Source: Tannerellaceae bacterium
Lineage (GTDB): Bacteria; Bacteroidota; Bacteroidia; Bacteroidales; Tannerellaceae
NCBI GenBank assembly: GCA_031267775.1
Contig: JAIRYL010000088.1
Span: 1-34,770, forward strand
Length of the DNA: 34,770 nucleotides
Direction of reading: 5' to 3'
In this document: in pieces, positions 9,601 to 16,512 of the stretch
Position numbering within the stretch: the first letter of the stretch is position 1
Layout: the number at the start of each line of letters is the position of its first letter
Program-made: the position numbers and the translations under genes
The notes under the pieces: generated by a model
Database searches by the model: none
What the model was told of the DNA's origin: nothing
Seen by the model: the letters and a program-made list of their open reading frames with translations, nothing else

Positions 9601-11483
9601 GCTCGACGCATCGTATCGTCTTCGCTTTCCACGCCCACATTCCACAGCAAGCGAACACGCCCGTTGCGGCAGTTTTCGTAAAACTCCAAACGGATATCAT
9701 ACAGTTTGTCTTTTTCAAATGCAAAGGGAACGGTTTGTTGCGTATAAGTTGTTTTTGTCGGGCGCTCTACTATTTTTTTATTATCGATATAAAGCGCATA
9801 TCCATCGTTACCCTCTACGCCAATTTCAAAAGTTCCCGAGGCAGGCGCTTTCAACTGTCCGGTCCACCTGACCGAATACCAGTCGAAAGCAAACAGTTTC
9901 GGACTGGGCGAGTTTAGCGTCCACTGCATGCGCATATTCCTGTCGTACCTGGTCATCAGAGGTTCGCCCTCCCACCGGATATTATTAAAATATTCGCCTT
10001 TCAGTCCCTTTTCCCCACCGGCAGAGAGGCAAGAATCAGGAATTGTAACATATAAAGGCGCGTTTCTCCTGCAACCTTCGGCATAAAGCACGCGCGTTTC
10101 ATTGCCGGCTTCTTTTTCGATTCCTTTCAAGATGCTGATCCGTTCGACGCCCGGCCCGCTGTACCCCCCCAGCCGAGCTTGCGCCGCATCCTGTCCGAGC
10201 ACGGCAATTTGCTTCAGATTCCGGGACAGAGGCAGCGCGTTTCCTTCATTTTTAAGGAGAACGATAGACTTCTGCGCCGCTTGGAGGTTTAGCTCGCGAT
10301 GAGCCGGAGAAGCGCTCAGGCGGGAAGCCTCTCCAGGTTCTACGTATGGATTTTCGAACAATCCCAGCCGGAACTTTTCGCGCAATACGCGGCGGACGGC
10401 AGCGTCCAGGTTTTCGGGCGCCACAAGCCCTTTCCGGCACGCCTCCAGATAAGGCTTGTGCATATCGTAAGTAGCCTGAAATATCACATGCAGACCGTTG
10501 TTGAGCGCCGCGGCGCCCGCTTCTTCAAAATCAGCTACGGTATGATGAAGGTAATACATGATATCTACGGCGTTGGCGTCGGAAACGGCTACGCCATCAA
10601 ATCCCCATTCGTCGATCAACTTATCTTTCAGCAAAAAAGAACTGGCCGAACAGGGTACGCCGTCGAAGGTGTTGTAGGCCGTCATGACGGCATGCGATTT
10701 TCCTCTGGTAAAGCAAGCTTTAAAAGGCACGTAATACGTTTCTTCCATGAAACGATTGGAGAAATGCGCCGGATGACTGTCTCGCCCGCCGTCTCCATGG
10801 TTGACGACAAAATGCTTGGGCGTGGTAATTACGCCCATCTGTTCAAAACTGCTCACAAAAGCGACGCCCATGCAAGCCGAAAGATACGGGTCTTCGCCAT
10901 AGGTTTCTTCTACGCGCCCCCATCGCGGATCGGTAGCCAGGTTTACTACGGGAGAGAGAATCTGGCGGATACCCCTTGATTTACATTCGCTTGAAATGGC
11001 AGACGCCACCTGGCGCATCAGCGTAGTGTCGAAGGTTGCGGCCAGGGCGATGGCCTGCGGGAAAATGGTAGAGCCTCTGCGGATTAACCCATGCAAAGCC
11101 TCGTCGAACGGAATGATGGGGATACCCAGCCGGGTTTCTTCCACAAAAAACTTTTGAATATCATTTATATGTTCAGCGGTAGCCTGCGCGGTAAGTCCCG
11201 GTTCGTAATTAAGTATTTGCCGCTCCACGCCGGCGTCGTTACTGTACGTATGCACCTGAAGTCCGAATATACCCTGTTTCAGTTTATCCCGGCCGATGAT
11301 GTTCAGGTCGCCCGGCGTCATGTATACCTGCCAGAATTTTTCTTCGAGCGTCATTCGCGACAGCAGGTCGTCCACCCGCGTCTCTATCGGCAATCCGGGA
11401 TTTTTGTAAGGTAATCCGGTATTATCCCGTGCGGCTGCAAGCGTGCATAAAAAGCAGGCGAGCGCTATTAATTTTGTCTTCAT
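6636..11483 (-). CDS. Secreted multidomain glycosidase: GH3 (PA14 insert) - Fn3-like - DUF4838 - F5/8 type C fusion
   Basis: Seen: 1615 aa with a signal peptide (about 1-18). Residues 30-380 are the GH3 N-domain, with DEALHG (127-132), RWGR (187-190), KHF (223-225) and the nucleophile region GVAVSDANAV (Asp302). A GH3 C-domain (about 405-725) is interrupted by a PA14 module (about 493-620), and the Fn3-like domain is at about 788-873. Here GH3 enzymes usually end. This one continues with a GH20b/GH67N-like domain (897-1010), a DUF4838 core (about 1040-1300) containing SVSQNDSQ (1136-1143) and Cys1146/1148/1151, a helical region, and a discoidin-like F5/8 type C domain (about 1475-1612). Known: GH3 enzymes are exo-acting beta-glycosidases, and DUF4838 has no function that I can state. 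Inference: a periplasmic or surface bifunctional enzyme, last gene of the PUL, with its own promoter downstream of the repeat array. Confidence 0.9.
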   Translation of the reverse strand: MKTKLIALACFLCTLAAARDNTGLPYKNPGLPIETRVDDLLSRMTLEEKFWQVYMTPGDLNIIGRDKLKQGIFGLQVHTYSNDAGVERQILNYEPGLTAQATAEHINDIQKFFVEETRLGIPIIPFDEALHGLIRRGSTIFPQAIALAATFDTTLMRQVASAISSECKSRGIRQILSPVVNLATDPRWGRVEETYGEDPYLSACMGVAFVSSFEQMGVITTPKHFVVNHGDGGRDSHPAHFSNRFMEETYYVPFKACFTRGKSHAVMTAYNTFDGVPCSASSFLLKDKLIDEWGFDGVAVSDANAVDIMYYLHHTVADFEEAGAAALNNGLHVIFQATYDMHKPYLEACRKGLVAPENLDAAVRRVLREKFRLGLFENPYVEPGEASRLSASPAHRELNLQAAQKSIVLLKNEGNALPLSRNLKQIAVLGQDAAQARLGGYSGPGVERISILKGIEKEAGNETRVLYAEGCRRNAPLYVTIPDSCLSAGGEKGLKGEYFNNIRWEGEPLMTRYDRNMRMQWTLNSPSPKLFAFDWYSVRWTGQLKAPASGTFEIGVEGNDGYALYIDNKKIVERPTKTTYTQQTVPFAFEKDKLYDIRLEFYENCRNGRVRLLWNVGVESEDDTMRRAVETARSSDVAIVVAGIEEAEFRDRAFLSLPGRQEELINRVAQTGVPTVVVLVGGSAITMDAWIERIPSVLDVWYPGDVGGLAVAGVLFGACNPGGKLPLTFPRQEGQLPLNYNHKPTGRGDEYLDLSGEPLFPFGHGLSYAQFAYSDLVFSSPVISPDENIRVSCKVTNTGKVAGDEVVQLYLHDLLASTLSRPINELKGFKRISLNPGETKEVQFQLTPEDLSCLDVNMERMVEPGDFRVMLGSSSKDIRLKGIFNVKQPVSGAPAQAQIELVKNGKALSRILIDRSDTMDVKTAELLQDFVRRITGAELEILPAESDRRKGDVLIGRFQLPVKDLEAGDIKEDGFALITTDYLRIIQGATGRGSIYGVVALLDDYFGVHCLAENVYTIHKNKDMCVPAGIKRVDNPAFRYRQVAVGSQRDPVYKLWHRLESPGEVFVQNLWVHTFNRLLPASQYGESHPEYYAYINGRRRPGDASQWCLANPQVFEIVASRIDSLFKAHPDRRMISVSQNDSQTHCFCDACQAIDEYEGSPSGTIIRFVNKLAERFPDKEFSTLAYLYSVPPPRHTKPLPNVNIMLCDIDCHREVPLTENASGQKFVKDMEGWAAISDNIFVWDYGINFDNYISPFPNLHVLQPNMQLFLRNKATMHFSQINSVKGGDFSELRAYLVAKLMWNTSAGVDSIMQTFLQEYYGEPAAFYLYQYIKLREGALMGSEKSLWIYDTPVTHKDGMLNKIMIKRYKELFDKAEQAVAHNQTFLNRVREARLPVMYAELEIARTEPVKNKAELSELLQLFNDRADEYHVVTLNERRNTVKEYAELYIRRNLSDTRVSLARDCPVTYLLPADSPYDRIAGKALTDGLYGGATFNESWVGWAGKDAEFIIDLKETKEVQRVEADFLHKLGSWILLPESITCSVSADNDAYQLMGHTNVAEDRDVEVKYVPVAVSADKKLKARYIKIKIETIGLCPPWHYGVGNPAWFFVDEINVY

Positions 11484-11525
11484 ACGATACTTGTTTATTC
11501 AGGTTTATGCTTTATTCTTATTCTG

Positions 11526-11533
11526 CAAATGTA
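11526..11533 (-). promoter_or_regulatory. -7 box for the GH3-DUF4838 gene
   Basis: The minus-strand sequence TACATTTG matches TAnnTTTG and lies 43 bases upstream of the ATG at 11483. The -33 region has no good TTTG. It suggests that the last PUL gene can be transcribed independently of the four genes before it. Confidence 0.45.
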
Positions 11534-11573
11534 ACAGATTAAAATCCAATGCCGTCGGGTTACGAAAAAAATA

Positions 11574-11912
11574 CCGGCGTCGCGTCGGGGATTCCCGATC
11601 CTCTCCCCCAAACTTCCCGCCGACTTTCGGGGTTTCCGAACTTCGCCCCCAAACTTCCCGCAGGCTTTCGGGAATCCCCGAACTCCTCCCCAAACTTCCC
11701 GCAGGCTTTCGGGAATCCCCGAACTTCTCCCCCAAACTTCCCGCAGGCTTTCGGAATCCCCGAACTTCTCCCCGAAACTTCCGGCAGGTTTTCGGGAATC
11801 CCCGAACTTCTCCCCGAAACTTTCGGCAGGCTGCCGGAGTTCCCGAACTTCCCGCCCAAACTTCCGGCGTCCCGTCGGGGATTCCCGAACTTCTCCCCCA
11901 AACTTCCGGGGA
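11574..11912 (-). repeat. Degenerate tandem array, ~41-bp unit, about 8 copies, G-rich hairpins on the transcribed strand
   Basis: Successive copies of a 40-42-base unit, in plus-strand reading roughly CCCCGAACTTCTCCCCCAAA followed by CTTCCCGCAGGCTTTCGGGA, run from 11574 to 11912. The outermost 25-base segments (11574-11598 and 11864-11888) differ at one position and are 290 bases apart, about seven periods. On the minus strand, the direction of the flanking genes, each unit contains TTCGGG-GATT-CCCGAA, a perfect 6-bp hairpin, plus one or two further runs of 3-5 G. Unit length varies, so it does not keep a reading frame. It is not CRISPR, since no unique spacers are present. Confidence 0.85.
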
Positions 11913-11950
11913 AAAGGCTCTAACTAAACGACGCCGGAAACAAATACAGC

Positions 11951-13774
11951 CTATTTTTTCTTTGTTTGCCTGTCTTCCCAGCCGCTTTTGCCGTTATCCA
12001 TAAATACTTCCTGCAAGGATTTGGAAACGCGGTCGTCTACCTCTTCCACCAGATGAATCCGCAGCGGTTGCATGAGTTGTTTTCTCCAGGAAAGAACCGG
12101 GCCGAAGGGATTGGATTCCGTATCGATATGATAGATCATGAAAGCCCATTTCTCGGAAAAGATATTTCCTTTCGGCACGGGAACTACCTGCTGCATGTTG
12201 GCCGACAGGAATGGATGGGCCAAGGCGCGCGCCCAGTAAACCCAGGGACCTGTGGTAACATAAAAGTAAGGATTGAGCGTTCGGGGAGCCGATTCTATGC
12301 CGCTGTTGTCGTACCCCAACTGTATGCCGGCAAAAGCAATCCCGTTTGGGCGGTTGAAAAGCACAATCCATGGAACGTCGGCCTCCATCTTCAAGTCGGT
12401 TAGATCGGGCACGCTATTTACATCGTAAACGATAATGGTATCGCGCAAGGCGTCGTACCAGGCGGCATGCGTGATAAGTTCGCGTTTGAAAACCATTTCC
12501 GCATTCCGGAGCGCCAGCGCCTGCACCGTTTCATTAATCCGCATGCAGGTGGAACTGATAAAATAAGGCACGCCCGGATAAAATTCATACCTTACGGAAA
12601 CGTCTACCTGAGGCACGCCGCGGAGGTTATCCCAAAATTCCGTTTTGGCGACGACAGGCCCCGTCAGGATATGCATGCCCTTAGGCGCCTTCCAGTCGGC
12701 CGAGTGCGTCCAGGCCGAAGGCGGCACATAAATATCGGGATTCCAGTGCACCGCGCCGTTTGTTTCCATGCGGTGGAAAAGAGGTACATCCGGCCGGCTT
12801 TTCAGCGCCAACTGATCCAGATGCCCCGACCCGTTGTGCAGGGATACGGAATAGAGGCTGTTTGATATCTGAAGTCCCGGCGCGTCTCCCTGTACCTGCA
12901 GATCCGAATAGCAAGGCTCGACAAGGGCCTTCGGATTGTTATAATAAATCAGAAACACGCGGCTTGTTTTTGCCGGCACGCTGGCCAGAAACGAAACCCG
13001 CGCCGTAACGGTGGGCAACCAGAGCGGCACGCTGCGCGTGGGATTTCCGTTTTTGTCCGGCCCCATATCGTCTTCCTTCAGGTATTCCTGCACGTCGTAC
13101 ACCTGAGAAAGCGTCTCTTTAACCTCGTGCGTTTCGGGGTCTACCGATACCACGCGCACGTCGCGGGCTATGGATTCGGCTTCGTCGGGATAAAAAGCGA
13201 GCAAGACTTCCACGGGTTCGTTTTGGCGGTCGATCCCCGCCGTTTCGCTCAGCACGACAGATTTGTAATTCTTCCAGTCGGAGTTGAAAGTAGCGGCCTG
13301 GGCGGGCGCTTTCACTTTCCAGCTACCGCTTATAATTACGTCGTTGCGGGTAGCCTGCACCTCTTTTTTCATGCGTACGGCTACGCGGACGTCATATTCC
13401 TGTCCGGGTTGCCACTTCACCCAGCCTACTACCGTAAAATTCGTATAGCTTGCGCCATCCTGCGACAGTCCGTAGCCCGAAGAAGAACGTTCGGTTTGGG
13501 GAGGATGATTCCTGTCTGCCCTTCCCCTGCGGATATCTACCGCCCGGAGGACTTTTCCGTCTACCGTAACTTCTACCTCCATCATGGAAGATTGGGGCAG
13601 TTCTATATCTGCCTTGAAATGATAGTACGGAATTTCGGGATATGGAAATCCGAGTTCAATTCCCGACGCCTGCAAGGCGCTCGTTTCTTTCAGCTTTTGC
13701 GCTCCGATAACCAGCGAAGAGGCTATTATAAACAAAAGCGTTAGTCCTGTTTTAGATAAAATGTCAAGTTTCAT
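11951..13774 (-). CDS. Secreted protein of unknown function, C-terminal mutarotase-like beta-sandwich
   Basis: I do not recognise this family. Seen: 607 aa, signal peptide about 1-25 (hydrophobic core LTLLFIIASSLVIGA), no lipobox. Residues 40-155 and 165-290 are strand-rich and may be two beta-sandwich modules. From about 298 the pattern (LQISNSLYSVSLHNGSGHLDQL, later VDVSVRYEFYPGVPYFISS at 390-408) resembles the galactose-mutarotase-like supersandwich found in many glycosidases and lyases. The C-terminus is lysine-rich (DRQTKKK). Context: last of a four-gene run (GH29, DUF4838, 906-aa protein, this one), with 5 bases to the gene before it, so it is translated from the same message. Inference: a glycan-active or glycan-binding protein of the PUL. 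Fold is suggested only by pattern, function open. Confidence 0.6.
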   Translation of the reverse strand: MKLDILSKTGLTLLFIIASSLVIGAQKLKETSALQASGIELGFPYPEIPYYHFKADIELPQSSMMEVEVTVDGKVLRAVDIRRGRADRNHPPQTERSSSGYGLSQDGASYTNFTVVGWVKWQPGQEYDVRVAVRMKKEVQATRNDVIISGSWKVKAPAQAATFNSDWKNYKSVVLSETAGIDRQNEPVEVLLAFYPDEAESIARDVRVVSVDPETHEVKETLSQVYDVQEYLKEDDMGPDKNGNPTRSVPLWLPTVTARVSFLASVPAKTSRVFLIYYNNPKALVEPCYSDLQVQGDAPGLQISNSLYSVSLHNGSGHLDQLALKSRPDVPLFHRMETNGAVHWNPDIYVPPSAWTHSADWKAPKGMHILTGPVVAKTEFWDNLRGVPQVDVSVRYEFYPGVPYFISSTCMRINETVQALALRNAEMVFKRELITHAAWYDALRDTIIVYDVNSVPDLTDLKMEADVPWIVLFNRPNGIAFAGIQLGYDNSGIESAPRTLNPYFYVTTGPWVYWARALAHPFLSANMQQVVPVPKGNIFSEKWAFMIYHIDTESNPFGPVLSWRKQLMQPLRIHLVEEVDDRVSKSLQEVFMDNGKSGWEDRQTKKK

Positions 13775-13779
13775 ATCAA

Positions 13780-16500
13780 TTAGCGTGTAGATATTAAATT
13801 ACGATTTCGGAGTTCGTCTACTCCCTTCTGCCAGTGACCGCCCATCCCCCACATATAGTAAGAAAAATACATGGTACTTTTTTGATAAACGGGCGTCCAC
13901 GGCTGCAATTCGGCATAGTAATAATGCGCGTCCCTGTTTCGCGGATGATTCATCCACAGGTGCAGAAACAAAGGTTCGGTCACAGGGAAAGCGCCTGTAA
14001 AAGAAACGTCTTCCTCCGTATCATACCCTGCATTCCATCCCTCTTTCAGATACAAAACCCGGCCGTAGGTACGTTCCGGCTCCATCACAAATTGCCGGAT
14101 ACCGTCTTTTTCGGGTACGATAAAAACATCCTCCGTCCAATGCCTTTTCCCCAGTTCAAGTATCGGTTGCGGCCCGATTACATTCGCCTCCGGATTTTTA
14201 AACGTAAGCGCAAACCTCACTTCCAGCAGCGGCGAATTTCCATACAGCGTAAATATTTTCTCGATTTTATTGCCAAAATAATCCGCCGTCATCTTCAACT
14301 GCACATAATCGCCTTTGCTTTTAACCATTTCCGCCTGATAGATTTGATGCGTCTCCAGGCTGGCCTGCCCCAGGAAATCTTCAAATCCGCCAAAGGGATA
14401 ATACCCCCGCTTTCTGTAGGCGCGTTTATCGTCGCCGGCTTTTTCGGGCCACAGCTTAAACAGCACGTTATCGTTTCTCGACCTGACGATATACTCTATC
14501 ACGCGCGCGCCTGTTGCCAGCAAGGTAATCTGCACGCTGTCGTTTTCCATCCGGTATTCGTTCACGCCGTCGGCGTTCAGGTCTACTTCAGACAAAACAG
14601 AAACGCCCCCGCCGGCCGTTCCCACGCCCAGCCGGCTGCTGTTTTCCAGGCCCAAAGCGGTTACTTTTACGGTATAATGACCCGGCGGAACGTGCAGGTT
14701 GAAAGATAAATCCTGGAAAGCGCCGGTTGACGCCGTACACAGGCTCGAACTTTTGTATACGGTTCTTGCGGGATTTTCCATACTCAAAACCTCTACGTTT
14801 ACGGGGAATGACGATCGATCCGAAAAATTATGCACCGTAACCGGGTAAACAACCTCCGGCGCATGTCCGTACAACAACTGGTGAACGGAAATAAAACGCG
14901 GCAAACGAAGCGCCGTAACCGTACTTTTCCGCCGATCGCCCCAACTGAAATGCAAGGCAACCGGATTGACCTTCCCCATGGCCGAAGCAAGCGGGCGCAG
15001 ACTGAACTGCATCTTTTTCACGCCATGAGCGTCCAGATGCACCGGCAGCGACGCCTCTTCCATCATTTCCAGCTCCGGAGGAAGCGTCAGTTCCAGCTTG
15101 CCGTCGACCGCCTGCGGATACGTATTGGTTAAAACCACCTGGAGCGTATACCCTTCTACAAACGCATTTATCCTGATCCGGCCGGCAAAGTATTCTTCGG
15201 GAAAAACGCGGTCGAGCAGCAACAGCCCCATGGCCTGCCTGTACCGGTCGGGGCCCATCATTTTCCCGCCGTCCAGTACAGCCACTTCGCGCCGGTTCAT
15301 AATAGCGTCCCACAGATTCTTTTTTGTCAAAGGCTCATGCTTTTTGACAAAAAGAACCATCGCCGGTATGGCGTCGTCGTGCAGGTCGAGCGTAGGGCAG
15401 ACAAAAGGGACGTCTTCGTTATCAAGCTGCTCCTTATTACCGTCGAATCCTGCCGGCGACGGAAGCGTCCTCGCGGCGTCGTACGCTATATATCCGTCGT
15501 ACGGAAGATGCTCTACCAGCGCCGGCGTATCCGCCACCTGCCTGAACGCATACCCTCCCCGCTCGTGCGCGTACGCTATCCATTCCTCCCTGGAATAATT
15601 GCCCTGCACCTGCAAACCGTCGTAATTCCCGCACCCATAAACGGGCGGCGTTCCCACATCGGCTACCACCGGAAGGTTAACCTGCCCAACCCATCCGTCT
15701 ATTTCTTTCTGCGCCAGAAAGTCCATATACCCGTCAAAAACAAACCAGTCGTTCCCTTCGTCCATCCCTTTGCCCATCACGTCCAGGTAGTGGCCGGGCG
15801 TGCAGGTAACGCTTTTTTCCAGCGTTTTAGCGCCAAACCAGCCTTTATGAAGATCGTACTCCGCCAGTATTTCTTTGGTGGTATCGATCAGCCCGACTAA
15901 CTTGTTGCGACTATCTCGATGGGCCGACGCAATCACAAAAAGCTTCCGGTTGTCCCTTTCCAGCGTAAAGGCGCTTATTTCTACCAAACCTTCCGCCCCG
16001 TACTGATGGCTTTTCAGCGCCTCCCTGGCCGTTGCATGAAGGGTGGGAATATCCCTTGTAAGCCTCCGGCCCGTTTCCGAATTGGGATCGACGGTTATCA
16101 ACAGATCGCTCTTGGCCAGCGCCTCTTCCACCTGCCGCAGAGAAGGTTCTTCCAGCAACCGGCAGCCGGCGTCCAGCCAGTCGCTAAAAAAACCCTCCTG
16201 CAAGGATAATCCCGGAAGCCCCAAATCTTCGGCCACGTCTACCTTGCTCTGCATAATGCTGCGCGCTATATCCGGAACGGCTATCTTGTAAAGATTCCCG
16301 TAATAAATCCACTGCCGGTAAAGGTCGTGCCAGTAATTGGTATAGCCGTTAAACTGAAAGTCGGCGCGGACTATGTTTTCCTCAACGCCGGCGTCGCCTC
16401 TGTATAAAAAGCCATCCGCCGTTTGAGCGGCTACCAAAGCGTTTATACAAAGAAAAACCGGCATTATACATGCCACTTTAATTCTTGAACATATCGTCAT
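13780..16500 (-). CDS. Large secreted protein of unknown function (candidate glycan-active enzyme)
   Basis: I do not recognise this family. Seen: 906 aa, signal peptide about 1-26 (ending VAAQ). Residues 30-440 are mixed alpha/beta and rich in aromatic and acidic residues (WHDLYRQWIYYG at 57-68, DNEDVPFVCPTLDLHDD at 360-376), plausibly a catalytic barrel. Residues 440-640 look like beta-sandwich modules. A DLNADGVNEY segment (640-649) resembles a calcium loop. Residues 650-890 have a mutarotase-like strand pattern (VQITLLATGARVIEYIV). Context: 12 bases after the DUF4838 lipoprotein gene and 5 before the 607-aa gene. Inference: a periplasmic or surface glycoside hydrolase or esterase of undescribed type acting on the same glycan as the fucosidase. 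No catalytic residues can be named with confidence. Confidence 0.6.
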   Translation of the reverse strand: MTICSRIKVACIMPVFLCINALVAAQTADGFLYRGDAGVEENIVRADFQFNGYTNYWHDLYRQWIYYGNLYKIAVPDIARSIMQSKVDVAEDLGLPGLSLQEGFFSDWLDAGCRLLEEPSLRQVEEALAKSDLLITVDPNSETGRRLTRDIPTLHATAREALKSHQYGAEGLVEISAFTLERDNRKLFVIASAHRDSRNKLVGLIDTTKEILAEYDLHKGWFGAKTLEKSVTCTPGHYLDVMGKGMDEGNDWFVFDGYMDFLAQKEIDGWVGQVNLPVVADVGTPPVYGCGNYDGLQVQGNYSREEWIAYAHERGGYAFRQVADTPALVEHLPYDGYIAYDAARTLPSPAGFDGNKEQLDNEDVPFVCPTLDLHDDAIPAMVLFVKKHEPLTKKNLWDAIMNRREVAVLDGGKMMGPDRYRQAMGLLLLDRVFPEEYFAGRIRINAFVEGYTLQVVLTNTYPQAVDGKLELTLPPELEMMEEASLPVHLDAHGVKKMQFSLRPLASAMGKVNPVALHFSWGDRRKSTVTALRLPRFISVHQLLYGHAPEVVYPVTVHNFSDRSSFPVNVEVLSMENPARTVYKSSSLCTASTGAFQDLSFNLHVPPGHYTVKVTALGLENSSRLGVGTAGGGVSVLSEVDLNADGVNEYRMENDSVQITLLATGARVIEYIVRSRNDNVLFKLWPEKAGDDKRAYRKRGYYPFGGFEDFLGQASLETHQIYQAEMVKSKGDYVQLKMTADYFGNKIEKIFTLYGNSPLLEVRFALTFKNPEANVIGPQPILELGKRHWTEDVFIVPEKDGIRQFVMEPERTYGRVLYLKEGWNAGYDTEEDVSFTGAFPVTEPLFLHLWMNHPRNRDAHYYYAELQPWTPVYQKSTMYFSYYMWGMGGHWQKGVDELRNRNLISTR

Positions 16501-16512
16501 CTCCGCCCGGTT

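Larger units (their letters stand above)
11484..11950. other. 467-base intergenic region with promoter and tandem repeat array
   Basis: It separates two minus-strand genes of the same PUL. The side near 11484 carries a promoter box for the GH3 fusion gene. About 340 bases (11574-11912) are a degenerate tandem array, listed separately. Open frames crossing the array on both strands are by-products of its base composition and repeat period. Confidence 0.75.

Noticed and set aside
6636-11483. Reading the 1615-aa protein as two adjacent genes wrongly joined
   Set aside because: The frame is uninterrupted from the GH3 Fn3-like end into the next domain. I see no stop and no internal signal peptide or start context at the junction (residues ~873-900).
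11574-11912. CRISPR array
   Set aside because: Whole units repeat without unique spacers and vary in length.
11443-12003. 186-codon plus-strand frame rich in P-N-F-x-P-K-L-P-A repeats
   Set aside because: It overlaps the GH3 start and the 607-aa gene's end on the other strand, runs through a tandem array whose unit length is not a constant multiple of three, and the array is open in several frames on both strands. A repeat artefact is far more likely.
13834-14709. 291-codon plus-strand frame (and similar at 17179-18006)
   Set aside because: Both are antisense shadows of the 906-aa and DUF4838 genes, in long genes whose codon bias keeps the opposite strand open.
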